Under the pieces are notes generated by a model. It was not told the DNA's origin, did not search any database, and saw nothing but the letters and a program-made list of their open reading frames with translations. A stretch of 64,000 bases of DNA from Polycyclovorans sp002706265 (lineage in GTDB: Bacteria > Pseudomonadota > Gammaproteobacteria > Nevskiales > Nevskiaceae), in the NCBI GenBank assembly GCA_963973915.1, contig CAXBBM010000013.1:30176-94175 (forward strand), read 5' to 3'. The translations under genes were made by a program, and so were the position numbers. Below are positions 37,785 to 46,485 of the stretch, one piece after another. Position 1 is the first letter of the stretch. Each line of letters opens with the position of its first letter.

Positions 37785-39815
37785 TCAGGCCGCCGCGAGC
37801 CCGGAATGCCGCAGCAGCGCATCGGGGTTGGGCGCCCGGCCACGAAAGTCCGTGAACAGCGCCATGGCCGGCGCCGAACCGCCGCGCGCCAGAATCGCGT
37901 CGCGGAAGCGGTGCGCGGTCTCGGGCGCGAAATTACTTTCTTCGAACGCCGCAAAGGCGTCGGCCGACAGCACTTCGGCCCACTTGTAGCTGTAATAACC
38001 CGCCGCATAACCGCCGGCAAAGATGTGGCTGAAGCTCCACGGCATGCGGTTGAACGGCGGCGGACGGGTGACGGCGACCTGGTCCCTGACCGCCGACAGC
38101 ACCTCGAGCACGGCGTCGGTGGTGGCGGGTGGATCGCGGTGTATGCGCAGGTCGAACAGGGCGAACTCCACCTGCCGGACGGTGGACAGGCCGCTCTGCC
38201 AGGTGCGGGCACGGGTCAGTTGGTCGATCAGGGCTTCAGGCAGCGGCTCGCCGGTCTGGTAGTGCCGTGCGAAGCGCTTCAGCGTTTCCGGGTGATAGCA
38301 CCAGTTCTCCATGAACTGGCTGGGCAGCTCCACGGCGTCCCACTCGACGCCGCGGATGCCGGCCGCGCTGGCCTCGTCCACCTGCGTCAACAGGTGGTGC
38401 AGCCCGTGGCCGAATTCGTGGAACAGGGTCGTGACCTCGTCAAAGGTCAGCAGCCCCGGTTCGTCGCCGTGGGGCGGGGTGAAATTGCAGACCAGATAGG
38501 CCACCGGCACTTGCAGGTTGTGGTCGCGGCGGTGGCGGCCCAAGCACTCGTCCATCCATGCGCCGCCGCGCTTCTGGTCGCGCGCATAGGGGTCAAGATA
38601 GAACAGCCCGCTGATCTCGCCGTTGGCCTGGCGCACGGCGTAGGTGGTGACATCGGCATGCCAGGTGCTGATGCCGGACACCGGCGCGATGCGGACGCCG
38701 TAGAGCGACTCCACCAGATCGAACAGCCCGCGAATCACCTGGGTGACCGGAAAGTAGGGTTTCAGCACCTCGTCCGACAGGCCCAGTTCGCGGTCTTTGA
38801 GTTTTTCGCCGTAATAGGCCGCGTCCCATGGCATCAGGGTGTCGGGGCCGCCCTGTTCGCGGGCGAAGGCTTGCAGTGCGTCCCATTCGGCCTGCGCACG
38901 CGGCCTGGCGCGTGCGGCAAGGTCGAGCAGAAAGGCTTCCACCTGATCGACGGACTCGGCCATCTTGGTCGCCAGCGACAGCGCCGCAGGGTGTTCGAAC
39001 CCCAGCAGTTCGGCCTTCTGCTGGCGCAGTTTCAGGATGTCGATCATCAACGGGCCGTTGTCGAACTGACCGGCGAGCGGCCCCTGGTCCGAGGCGCGGG
39101 TCACCCACGCGGTGTAGAGCGTTTCGCGCAGCGCGCGGTCGTCGGCGTGGGTGATGACCGCGTCGAACGACGGAAAATCGAGGGTGATCCACGCGCCTTC
39201 AAGGTTCTTGGCTTCGGCCTTGGCCCTGGCGCGCTGCTGGGCGCCGGCCGGCATGCCGCTGAGGCGGCGGGCGTCGGTGATGTGCAGGCCGTAGGCCTGA
39301 ACCGCGTCCATCAACTGGCTTTCGAAGCGCGAGGCCTTTTCTGACAGGGCCATCGACAGCGCCTTGTAGCGGGCCTTGTCATCGGCCGGCAGGCCAATGC
39401 CCGACAGCGTGAAGTCGCGCAGCGCGTCGTTGATGATCTTCTGCCGGGTGGGCGACAGCGCGGCGAAATCGTCGCGGGCGGCGATGGCCTTGTAGGCCTC
39501 GCACAGCGGCTCGGACTGCGACAGCTCCAGCCAGAAATCGGTGATCAGTGGCTGGCCCTCGTCGTGGACGGCGCGCCATTGCGGCGTGCTGGTCACGCTG
39601 AACAGATGGCTGATGGGCCCCCAGGCGTTGGACAGCGCCTCGGCAACGTCGTCCAGCGGTTCGACCAGCCGCGCCCAGCTGGGGTCTTCACGCTGCGTCA
39701 GTTCGGCGACGCGTGCGCGCTGGGTCGCCAGCGTGGCCTTGAGGTGGTCGAGTGCGGCGTCCGGGGTCAGTTGGTCGAACACGGGCAGGGCGGGGGGAAG
39801 CACGTCAGACCGCAT
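37785..39815 (-). CDS. prlC: Oligopeptidase A (M3 metallopeptidase)
   Basis: PrlC/OpdA is a cytosolic zinc oligopeptidase degrading signal peptides and short peptides. The 676-aa product has the HEFGH zinc motif at 466-470 with the downstream Glu in DAVELPSQFMENW, and full family length. The ATG at 39815 has GGAG 8 bases upstream and starts at the family's N-terminus; an in-frame ATG at 39851 adds a non-homologous piece. Confidence 0.95.
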   Translation of the reverse strand: MRSDVLPPALPVFDQLTPDAALDHLKATLATQRARVAELTQREDPSWARLVEPLDDVAEALSNAWGPISHLFSVTSTPQWRAVHDEGQPLITDFWLELSQSEPLCEAYKAIAARDDFAALSPTRQKIINDALRDFTLSGIGLPADDKARYKALSMALSEKASRFESQLMDAVQAYGLHITDARRLSGMPAGAQQRARAKAEAKNLEGAWITLDFPSFDAVITHADDRALRETLYTAWVTRASDQGPLAGQFDNGPLMIDILKLRQQKAELLGFEHPAALSLATKMAESVDQVEAFLLDLAARARPRAQAEWDALQAFAREQGGPDTLMPWDAAYYGEKLKDRELGLSDEVLKPYFPVTQVIRGLFDLVESLYGVRIAPVSGISTWHADVTTYAVRQANGEISGLFYLDPYARDQKRGGAWMDECLGRHRRDHNLQVPVAYLVCNFTPPHGDEPGLLTFDEVTTLFHEFGHGLHHLLTQVDEASAAGIRGVEWDAVELPSQFMENWCYHPETLKRFARHYQTGEPLPEALIDQLTRARTWQSGLSTVRQVEFALFDLRIHRDPPATTDAVLEVLSAVRDQVAVTRPPPFNRMPWSFSHIFAGGYAAGYYSYKWAEVLSADAFAAFEESNFAPETAHRFRDAILARGGSAPAMALFTDFRGRAPNPDALLRHSGLAAA

Positions 39816-39928
39816 GGTGAAACTCCAGTGAGCGCAACCGTTGATTGACATAAAGATGTCGGTGCCCTGCCGGCCCTTTCAAGAGGCGGATGCAAGAGAC
39901 GTCGATGGGGGCGCCGCTGCGGCGGCGC

Positions 39929-40873
39929 TCAGGGCAGGGCCAGGCGGGTCTGGAGCAGCGTGGCCAGCAGCGCGAACAGCACGATGCTGACCGCGACCAG
40001 GGCCCAGCCCTGACCCTGCTTGCGGCGGCGGATGTGGTCCTGAGGGATCGACGAAAGCAGAAAGGGCCGGCGGTCCGGTGGCCGGCCGAGCACGTTGAAG
40101 TCGGGCGTGACCGCCTGCGCCACATGGCCTTGCCGAACCTCCCTGATCGCCGCGCGGCGGACCGCCTCCCACTCGGCGACGCTGATCTGGCCGTCGCCGT
40201 CCTCGTCGAAGCGCGCCACCAGGCTGGGGTTGTCGGCCTTCCACTCGGCCAGCAGTGCGCGCACGTCGCCGCGTTCATCAAAGTCCTGCACGCCGTGCTG
40301 AGTTCTGAAGTAGCCCAGCGCATAGACCGCGTCGCCGAGTTGCAGCAGGGCCTCGCTGTAGCGGTGATTGCCGAACTGCAGCCAGCCCCGTTTGGCGGGG
40401 GGCGGGCCGGGCTGCAGGCTGTGGCCGGTCCAACTGCGCTTCAGGCTGGGAATGATGCGCGCGCCATCGGGGTCCACGATGCACTGCCCGGTGCCGTCGC
40501 GCAGCAGAAACAGCTCGTCTGAGCGTTGATGCGTCACGGTTTGCCAGGTGGTCTGGCGGCGCCCGTTGCGGTAACGCGTGACCTTCTTCTCGATTTTGTA
40601 CCACCACCAGGCGCAGGCAGTGCGGCTCAGCGGTGAGACGATGGCCGGCCCCGGCAGCAGGTCGGTGTGGCCTTCCAGCTCCACATACCCCTGGGCTGCG
40701 CTGGCGATGCGCGAGGTTGGCAGGTCGGCGATCCAGCGCGCGCCGATCAGGGCGCGAAAGCCGAAGTACAGCGCCGCCAGCGTGGCCGCCAGCAACACCG
40801 CCACCATGGCGTAGAACTCGGCCTGCGGCTGGGCCGCCGCCGCGGCGAACTGGGCGTCGAGTGAGTCCAGCAC
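39929..40873 (-). CDS. GIDE-like membrane protein with an EF-hand
   Basis: A 314-aa protein with membrane segments near residues 20-44 and 288-308. The region between (about 50-190) resembles the GIDE domain of MULAN/GIDE-type proteins (TACAWWWYKIEKKVTRYRNG, then LRDGTGQCIVDPDGA). It also carries a canonical 12-residue EF-hand loop, D223-x-D225-x-D227-G-x-I230-x3-E234 (coordinates 40172-40207), suggesting calcium binding. No RING finger is present. It is 6 bases downstream of lemA, as in LemA-GIDE pairs of other bacteria. The function of the pair is unknown. Confidence 0.78.
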   Translation of the reverse strand: MLDSLDAQFAAAAAQPQAEFYAMVAVLLAATLAALYFGFRALIGARWIADLPTSRIASAAQGYVELEGHTDLLPGPAIVSPLSRTACAWWWYKIEKKVTRYRNGRRQTTWQTVTHQRSDELFLLRDGTGQCIVDPDGARIIPSLKRSWTGHSLQPGPPPAKRGWLQFGNHRYSEALLQLGDAVYALGYFRTQHGVQDFDERGDVRALLAEWKADNPSLVARFDEDGDGQISVAEWEAVRRAAIREVRQGHVAQAVTPDFNVLGRPPDRRPFLLSSIPQDHIRRRKQGQGWALVAVSIVLFALLATLLQTRLALP

Positions 40874-40879
40874 GCGGGG

Positions 40880-41470
40880 TCAGTTCTGGAACAGGGCCTT
40901 GATGTCGGGATTGCGCAGGTCTTCGGCGGGAAACTCCAGCAGGGTCGCCGCCTGGAAGCCGGTCATGCGGGCGATGATCACGTCCGGCACCTGCTCGATG
41001 CGCACGTTCAGCACGTTGACGCTTTCGTTGTAGAACTCGCGGCGGTCAGAAATGGCGTTTTCCAGCGCCGTCACGCGGGACAGCAAAGTCTGGATCGACG
41101 CGTTGGCGGCCAGTTCGGGGTAGGCCTCGACGGTGGCGGTGATGCTGCCCAGGGCCGAGCGGATCACGCTTTCCGACTTGCCGATGCCGCTGACGTCGCC
41201 TTTCTGCTGCGCCAGCTGCGCGCCCTGCCGGGCGGCCATGACGCGCTCCAGCGTGTCGCGCTCGAACTGCATGTACTGGCGGCAGGTCTCGACCAGCTTC
41301 GGAAGCTCTTCATTGCGCTGCTTGAGCAGCACATCGATGTTGCTCCAGCTCTTGGAGACCGCGTGCTTGAGGTTGACCAGCGCGTTGTAAATGACGATGG
41401 CATACAGCAGCAGCACCGCCACAATGCCCAACCCGATAAACCACACCATTGCCGCCACTCCCTTGTTCAT
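40880..41470 (-). CDS. lemA: LemA family membrane protein
   Basis: A 196-aa LemA protein: N-terminal membrane segment (about 9-29) and a three-helix coiled-coil domain with the family signatures YNALVNLKHAVSKSWSNIDVLLKQR and the late EFPAEDLRNPDI. The start is ambiguous between ATG 41470 and an ATG 21 bases on (MVWFIG). LemA's biochemical role is unsettled; it is found with TPM or GIDE membrane proteins. It is first in a two-gene operon with the GIDE/EF-hand gene and divergent from the hydrolase. Confidence 0.93.
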   Translation of the reverse strand: MNKGVAAMVWFIGLGIVAVLLLYAIVIYNALVNLKHAVSKSWSNIDVLLKQRNEELPKLVETCRQYMQFERDTLERVMAARQGAQLAQQKGDVSGIGKSESVIRSALGSITATVEAYPELAANASIQTLLSRVTALENAISDRREFYNESVNVLNVRIEQVPDVIIARMTGFQAATLLEFPAEDLRNPDIKALFQN

Positions 41471-41561
41471 CGATCAGTCGCCGCGAGCATGCGTGAATCG
41501 CGCCCCCCGCGCTACCATTGGCGGGGTCGTGAATGTTTCGCTCGCTAACAGAGGTGACGCT

Positions 41562-42458
41562 GTGCAGAGATTGATCTTGATGATGATGCTGGCCCTGGGA
41601 CTCAGCGCCTGCGCCGGCACCGCAGCGCTCAACACCTTCACGCCAGACAGCGGGTACACGGTGGCCACCAACCTGCCGTTCAAGAGTGGCAGCAGTCTGC
41701 GCCTGGATGTCTACACCCCGGCCGAGAGCGCCAACGCGCCGGTGGTGGTGTTTTTCTACGGCGGTCGCTGGACCGACGGCATCAAGGAAGATTTCAAGTT
41801 CGTCGGCGAAGCCATTGCCTCGCGCGGCTACGTGGCGGTGATTGCCGACTATCGCAAGTACCCGGCGGTGCGTTTCCCCGCCTTCGTCGAAGACGCGGCC
41901 AAGGCGGTCAAGTGGACCCATGACAACATCGCCCAGTACGGCGGTGACCCCGGCAAGCTGTTCGTGATGGGGCACTCATCGGGCGCCCACATGGCGGCCC
42001 TGCTGGCGCTGGACGGAAAGTACCTGGAGGCCGAGGGCGGCTCGCGCAACTGGCTGCGCGGCATGATCGGTCTGGCCGGGCCTTACGACTTCATGCCCAT
42101 CACCGCGCCCGATCTGCGTGACCTGTTTGGTCCGCCGGAGCGCTTCGAGCAGTCACAGCCCATCTTCTTTGCCGACGGCCGCAACCCGCCGCTGCTGCTG
42201 ATTCACGGTGAAGACGACGACGTGGTGTGGGTGAAGAACAGCCGCAATCTGGCCCAGGCGGTCGGCAATGCCGGTGGCGCGGTCGAGACCATCATTTATC
42301 CCAAGCTGGGCCATCGGCTGATCATCGCCAACATTGCCCGGCCGCTGCGTGGCCGCTCCGACGTGCTCGACAACATCAGCGAATTCATCAACCGGCGCGC
42401 CAACGAAGCACCGCGGGTGCGCGGGCCGGGCGTTCAAACCACGCCGATCGATCTGTAA
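41562..42458 (+). CDS. Lipoprotein alpha/beta hydrolase (esterase-like)
   Basis: A 298-aa protein with lipobox GLSAC (C17). The alpha/beta-hydrolase core has VVVFFYGGRW, an oxyanion-hole-like element, nucleophile S139 in MGHSSGAH, an Asp in HGEDDDVV and a His in PKLGHRLI. It belongs to the BD-FAE/carboxylesterase-like group; the substrate is unknown. I chose the GTG at 41562, preceded by AGAGGTGA, which leaves a normal short lipoprotein signal. A 5'-proximal frame open from 41391 is antisense to lemA. Confidence 0.88.
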   Translation: MQRLILMMMLALGLSACAGTAALNTFTPDSGYTVATNLPFKSGSSLRLDVYTPAESANAPVVVFFYGGRWTDGIKEDFKFVGEAIASRGYVAVIADYRKYPAVRFPAFVEDAAKAVKWTHDNIAQYGGDPGKLFVMGHSSGAHMAALLALDGKYLEAEGGSRNWLRGMIGLAGPYDFMPITAPDLRDLFGPPERFEQSQPIFFADGRNPPLLLIHGEDDDVVWVKNSRNLAQAVGNAGGAVETIIYPKLGHRLIIANIARPLRGRSDVLDNISEFINRRANEAPRVRGPGVQTTPIDL

Positions 42459-42494
42459 GATTCGCGCTCCCCCGTTGATGCAAGGAACTTGCGA

Positions 42495-43247
42495 ATGACC
42501 CGTCGCCTCGTGCTGCTGCGCCACGGCCAAAGCCAGTGGAACCTCGAAAACCGCTTCACCGGCTGGGTCGATGTCGATCTCACCGACCAGGGCCGTGCCG
42601 AAGCCCGAGCCGGCGGCGCGTTGATGAAGGCCGAGGGCCTGCATTTCGACGTGGCCTACACCTCGGTGCTGACCCGCGCCCTGCGCACCTGCTGGACCGC
42701 CCTGGACGCCATGGACCAGCTCTGGGTGCCGATGCACAAAAGCTGGCGGCTCAATGAACGCCACTACGGCGCGCTGCAAGGGCTGGACAAGGCCGAGACC
42801 ACCGCCCGGCACGGCGAAGCGCAGGTCAAGATCTGGCGCCGCAGCTACGACATCCCACCGCCCGAGATGGACCCGAAAGACCCCGGCCATCCGGCGCAGG
42901 ACCGGCGCTACCGGTCACTGGACGCCAGCGCGCTGCCGGGCACCGAGTCACTGGCCACCACCCTGGTGCGCGTGCTGCCCTATTGGCATGACCACATCGC
43001 GCCCGACCTCAAGGCCGGCAAGACGGTGCTGGTGACCGCGCACGGCAACTCGCTTCGGGCGCTGTACAAGTACCTCAACGGCCTCAGCGAAGCCGAGATT
43101 CTGGAGATCAACATCCCCACCGGCATTCCGCTGCTGTTCGAGCTGGACGACGCGCTCAAGGTGCAGTCTTACCGCTATCTGGGGGATCCCGAAGCCGCCA
43201 GGCGCGCCGCCGAAGCGGTGGCCAACCAGGCCAAGGCCAAAGCCTGA
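42495..43247 (+). CDS. gpmA: 2,3-bisphosphoglycerate-dependent phosphoglycerate mutase
   Basis: GpmA interconverts 3- and 2-phosphoglycerate in glycolysis. The 250-aa product has the phosphohistidine motif LLRHGQSQWN, ENRFTGWVDVDLT, YTSVLTRA, RLNERHYGALQGL and the second catalytic AHGNSLRAL. An AAGGAA site precedes the ATG at 42495. It ends 9 bases before the convergent SDR gene. Length is standard for the cofactor-dependent enzyme. Confidence 0.96.
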   Translation: MTRRLVLLRHGQSQWNLENRFTGWVDVDLTDQGRAEARAGGALMKAEGLHFDVAYTSVLTRALRTCWTALDAMDQLWVPMHKSWRLNERHYGALQGLDKAETTARHGEAQVKIWRRSYDIPPPEMDPKDPGHPAQDRRYRSLDASALPGTESLATTLVRVLPYWHDHIAPDLKAGKTVLVTAHGNSLRALYKYLNGLSEAEILEINIPTGIPLLFELDDALKVQSYRYLGDPEAARRAAEAVANQAKAKA

Positions 43248-43256
43248 CCTGAGGCT

Positions 43257-44015
43257 CTAGCCCGGTGGTGGGTGCCGATGCACCGCCACCGGGCCAAATC
43301 CCTGGGCCACCGGCGTCAGCGACAGCGTGTTCACGTTGACATGCGCGGGCAGGGCGCTGACCCAGTACACCGCCTCGGCCACGTCAGCGGCCGACAGCGG
43401 CTCCGTGTCGGCGTACACGCTCGCGGCTTTGGCGTCATCGCCGTGAAAGCGCACGTTCGAGAACTCGGTGCCGCCCGCCAGACCCGGCTCGATGTTGGTG
43501 ACCCGGATCGGGGTCGGGTACAGATCGGCCCTCAGGTTCAGTGAAAACTGCCGCACGAAGGCCTTGCTGGCGCCGTATACGTTGGCGCCCGGATACGGCC
43601 ACTCGCCCGCCGTCGAGCCGATGTTGATCACATGGCCGCGGCCGCGCGCCACCATGCCCGGCAAAAAGGCGCGGGTCATGCGCATCAGGCCCTTGATGTT
43701 GGTGTCGACCATGCGCTCCCAGTCTTCAAGGTCGGCGCGCGGGGCGGGCTCCAGGCCCAGCGCCAGTCCGGCGTTGTTGACCAGCACGTCGATCTCTCGC
43801 CAGCCCTCGGGCAGGCGCTGCGGCAGGGTTGCCACCGCTTCGGCGTCGCGGAGGTCGAAGGCCGCGACCTGCGCCTGGGGCGCGAGTGACCCGGCCAATG
43901 CGTGCAGACGGTCCGCGCGCCGGCCGGTGAGGATGACGCGATGGCCCTCGGCCACGTAACGGCGGGCAATCTCAGCGCCAAAACCGGCGCTCGCGCCCGT
44001 GATCAGAACCAGCAT
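43257..44015 (-). CDS. Short-chain dehydrogenase, YdfG-like
   Basis: A 252-aa classical SDR with the cofactor motif TGASAGFG, NNAG, catalytic Ser in NIGSTAGEW and Y-x3-K in VYGASKAFV, and EPGLAGGTEFSNVRFHGD, which is characteristic of the YdfG/serine or 3-hydroxy acid dehydrogenase group. TGRR after strand 2 suggests NADP. The ATG at 44015 was preferred, with GGAG 6 bases upstream. Substrate specificity is not certain. Confidence 0.88.
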   Translation of the reverse strand: MLVLITGASAGFGAEIARRYVAEGHRVILTGRRADRLHALAGSLAPQAQVAAFDLRDAEAVATLPQRLPEGWREIDVLVNNAGLALGLEPAPRADLEDWERMVDTNIKGLMRMTRAFLPGMVARGRGHVINIGSTAGEWPYPGANVYGASKAFVRQFSLNLRADLYPTPIRVTNIEPGLAGGTEFSNVRFHGDDAKAASVYADTEPLSAADVAEAVYWVSALPAHVNVNTLSLTPVAQGFGPVAVHRHPPPG

Positions 44016-44048
44016 GCGGGGCTCCAGCAAATTGAATACGCGGCGATT

Positions 44049-45839
44049 CTAGGGATTGTCTGCCGCCTGTGCCGCGATCAGCGCCTCGATGCGCTGCCGG
44101 TATTGGTCGGCATCGAAGCTGGGCGCCGAGCAGCGTGAGGCGGTGCAGAAATAACCGGCCGGCCGGTCGAAGGCCGGAAACGCGACATCGGCATTCGGCA
44201 GCGGGCCTTCGCGGCGGTCCCACCATTCAATGCGGCGGCGGATGCCAGGTGATGCCAGTGCGGTGCGGTGCAGCGCGACGGCCGCGGGGTCGTCCTTGGC
44301 GCCCACCACCACCAGATGCAGCGGCGGCGCAGACAGGGCGTGATCGGCCAGCAGCACGCTCGATTCCTCGAAGCGCTGGGCGCGGACCTGCGGGCTGGCC
44401 AGGAAGCGCAGTGCCCGTTCGGCGGCGCGGCGATGGCGTGCCTCGCCGGTGTAGTGGTGCAGTTGGTCGAACAGCAGCGCGGCGTCCAGGTTCTCGGCGA
44501 TGGTCGCCACCGGGGCCACGGGCGTGCCGTCGGCGACCGAGGTCAGAAAACCCGGGCCGTCGCGGGCGGCGAACAGCGGCGTCAGGCGGTCAGCGGTGGT
44601 GGTGGCCTCGCGCAGCCAGTCGCGTTGCCCGGTCACGGCGTGCAGCGCCAGCAGCGCGCGCGCCATCTCCAGGCTGTCGCTGAGGTAGGGGCCGCCGATG
44701 TCGTGGTCGCCATGGGCGAAGCTGCCGTCGTCGCGGCGGCGATGGCCCAGCGTCCAGCGCACCGCCTGTTCTGCGGCCGCCAGCGCGTCGGCCTCACCGC
44801 TGGCCGCGGCCCAGACGGCCAGTGCCTCGGCGGCCTGACCGTTGGCGTCGGCGTAGCGGTTGCGGTCGATGCGCGGCATGCCGACCTTGCGCCGCGCGGC
44901 GTCGTCCAGCGCGAAGTAGTCGCCGGCCTTTTCACCCTGCACCACGTCGGCGTCCTGGCTGACATAAAACGCGCCCTCGGGGCCACGCAGAAAATCCATC
45001 AGATAGCGCTGAATGTCGCGCGCGGCGGCGGCGTATTCCGGCACCTGCCACTGCGCGTAGGCCAGGGCGTAAAGCCGCAGGTAACGCGCCTGCGAGCGCA
45101 TGATTTTCTCGAAATGAAGCCGGTCCCAGCGGCCACCGGTCGAGTACTGGTAAACGCCGCCCCACGCCGGGTCGATGAGTCCGGTCGCGGCATCCAGCGT
45201 CTGCCGTGCGCGCCGGGCCGCCGCCGGGTCACCGGCCAGGGCACGCGTCATGTCGTACTCGACGTGGGCGCGATCCAAAAACTTCTGTGGCAGGCGCAGC
45301 CCGCCGCGTTGGGCGTCGTGATCGCCTATATGGGTTGCCAGCAGACGGTCAAACTCCGCTTCGTTCAATGCATCACCGACGCGTGCACTGGCACGCACCG
45401 ACCGCCGTTCGGGCGTCGGGTCTTCGGCGATGGCGGTCAACAACCGCACGAAATCATCCGGCGCGATGTAGCCTGCGCGCTTGACCAGCTCGGTGCCGTC
45501 GGCGGCCAGAAAGATCAATGCCGGCCAACCGTAATCGCGAAAGCGATTGGCCAGCGCCGGTTGGGCGTCATGGTCGGCGCGCACCACCACGAAGTGCTCC
45601 GCCAGCAGCGACACGACGGCCTCGCTGCCAAACGTCTCATCCTGCATGACGTGGCACCAGTGGCACCACACTGCTTCGAGGTACAGAAACACCGGCTTGC
45701 CCTCGGCCTGCGCTTGCTCAAAGGCCGCGTTGGACCAGGGTTGCCAGACAATCGGACTTGCGGCGTGGGCGGCGTGGGTCAGCAGGGTCAGGGCCAAGGC
45801 CAGCCATCCGCAGATGAAACGTCGATGAAGTGCACGCAT
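44049..45839 (-). CDS. Exported DUF255 thioredoxin-domain protein (YyaL-like)
   Basis: A 596-aa protein. A signal peptide ends near THAAHA (26). A thioredoxin-like DUF255 domain follows, with AVWCHWCHVM (C59, C62). The rest (about 180-590) is an alpha/alpha-barrel region of the six-hairpin glycosidase/N-acylglucosamine 2-epimerase type (PAWGGVYQYSTGGRWDRLHFEKIM). Typical YyaL proteins are about 650-700 aa and cytosolic, so the signal peptide and shorter length are unusual. Likely periplasmic. Substrate unknown. Confidence 0.88.
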   Translation of the reverse strand: MRALHRRFICGWLALALTLLTHAAHAASPIVWQPWSNAAFEQAQAEGKPVFLYLEAVWCHWCHVMQDETFGSEAVVSLLAEHFVVVRADHDAQPALANRFRDYGWPALIFLAADGTELVKRAGYIAPDDFVRLLTAIAEDPTPERRSVRASARVGDALNEAEFDRLLATHIGDHDAQRGGLRLPQKFLDRAHVEYDMTRALAGDPAAARRARQTLDAATGLIDPAWGGVYQYSTGGRWDRLHFEKIMRSQARYLRLYALAYAQWQVPEYAAAARDIQRYLMDFLRGPEGAFYVSQDADVVQGEKAGDYFALDDAARRKVGMPRIDRNRYADANGQAAEALAVWAAASGEADALAAAEQAVRWTLGHRRRDDGSFAHGDHDIGGPYLSDSLEMARALLALHAVTGQRDWLREATTTADRLTPLFAARDGPGFLTSVADGTPVAPVATIAENLDAALLFDQLHHYTGEARHRRAAERALRFLASPQVRAQRFEESSVLLADHALSAPPLHLVVVGAKDDPAAVALHRTALASPGIRRRIEWWDRREGPLPNADVAFPAFDRPAGYFCTASRCSAPSFDADQYRQRIEALIAAQAADNP

Positions 45840-45924
45840 GACGGTCATACGGGATGTCCGGGCCCAAGGATGCGAAAAATTCTTGCAGTGGCCACTTTTT
45901 CCCGCGACGCCTGCGCTGCAGTGC

Positions 45925-46200
45925 TCACGTCGGTCGGTCTTCCTTGCCGTGCCAGACGCGAATGACGGTCAGGAATCGGTCGTCGATCAAGTAGCGAACG
46001 ACGTAATCGCTGTCGATCCACTGGCGCATGCCGCTGGTGCTGTCGATCTCTCGGCCGATGTGGGGCTGGTCGCGCAACTGCTGGATCGAGCGGCGCAGCG
46101 CATCAATCTTGTGGCGTGCGGCCAGCGGATTGTCCCTGGCAACAAATGCGCGCAGCCGATGTAGATCGGCTGTGGCGCGATAGGTGAACCGCAGCTTCAA
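45925..46200 (-). CDS. RelE/ParE superfamily toxin
   Basis: A 91-aa ParE/RelE-like toxin: KLRFTYRATADLHRLRAFVARDNPLAA, IQQLRDQPHIGREID and the C-terminal YVVRYLIDDRFLTVIRVWHGKEDR are typical. A TTG at 46200 overlaps the antitoxin stop (TTGA) and begins exactly at the family's N-terminus; the alternative GTG at 46227 would add nine residues that overlap the antitoxin. ParE-like members poison gyrase and RelE-like members cut mRNA; which one applies here cannot be told. Confidence 0.87.
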   Translation of the reverse strand: MKLRFTYRATADLHRLRAFVARDNPLAARHKIDALRRSIQQLRDQPHIGREIDSTSGMRQWIDSDYVVRYLIDDRFLTVIRVWHGKEDRPT

Positions 46201-46430
46201 CGGGACTGAGGCTGCGGCGCGTCGCACTCCTGGCCGGTGCCCCAGCTATCGATCCAGCGCAACACTTGGTCCCCATCGACGACGCGCCCGGCCTCGATGT
46301 CAGCCAAACCTTCTTCAGCCTCAGCGCGCGTCGCCGCTTGGCATGCAACGTCTCGCCAGGTTGCATGCTCGGGAAGATGATCGATCAGCGCATGTGCCGC
46401 CTGCTTGAGCTTAGAGGATGCGGTTGTCAT
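46197..46430 (-). CDS. Antitoxin partner of the RelE/ParE-type toxin
   Basis: A 77-aa protein with a helical core, LKQAAHALIDHLPEHATWRDVACQAATRAEAEEGLADIEAGRVVDGDQVLRWI, read in segments. The ATW(D/R)DV ... AEAGLADxEAGRV pattern is common in small antitoxins encoded just before RelE-like toxins. GAGGAA lies about 6 bases before the ATG. It ends in TTGA overlapping the toxin start. It probably binds the toxin and represses its own promoter; this is inferred. Confidence 0.82.
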   Translation of the reverse strand: MTTASSKLKQAAHALIDHLPEHATWRDVACQAATRAEAEEGLADIEAGRVVDGDQVLRWIDSWGTGQECDAPQPQSR

Positions 46431-46485
46431 CGAGAATTCCTCGAAAGGTCGTGAGATGAGTTTAGTGCTTTGTGATCGCGCCAAC

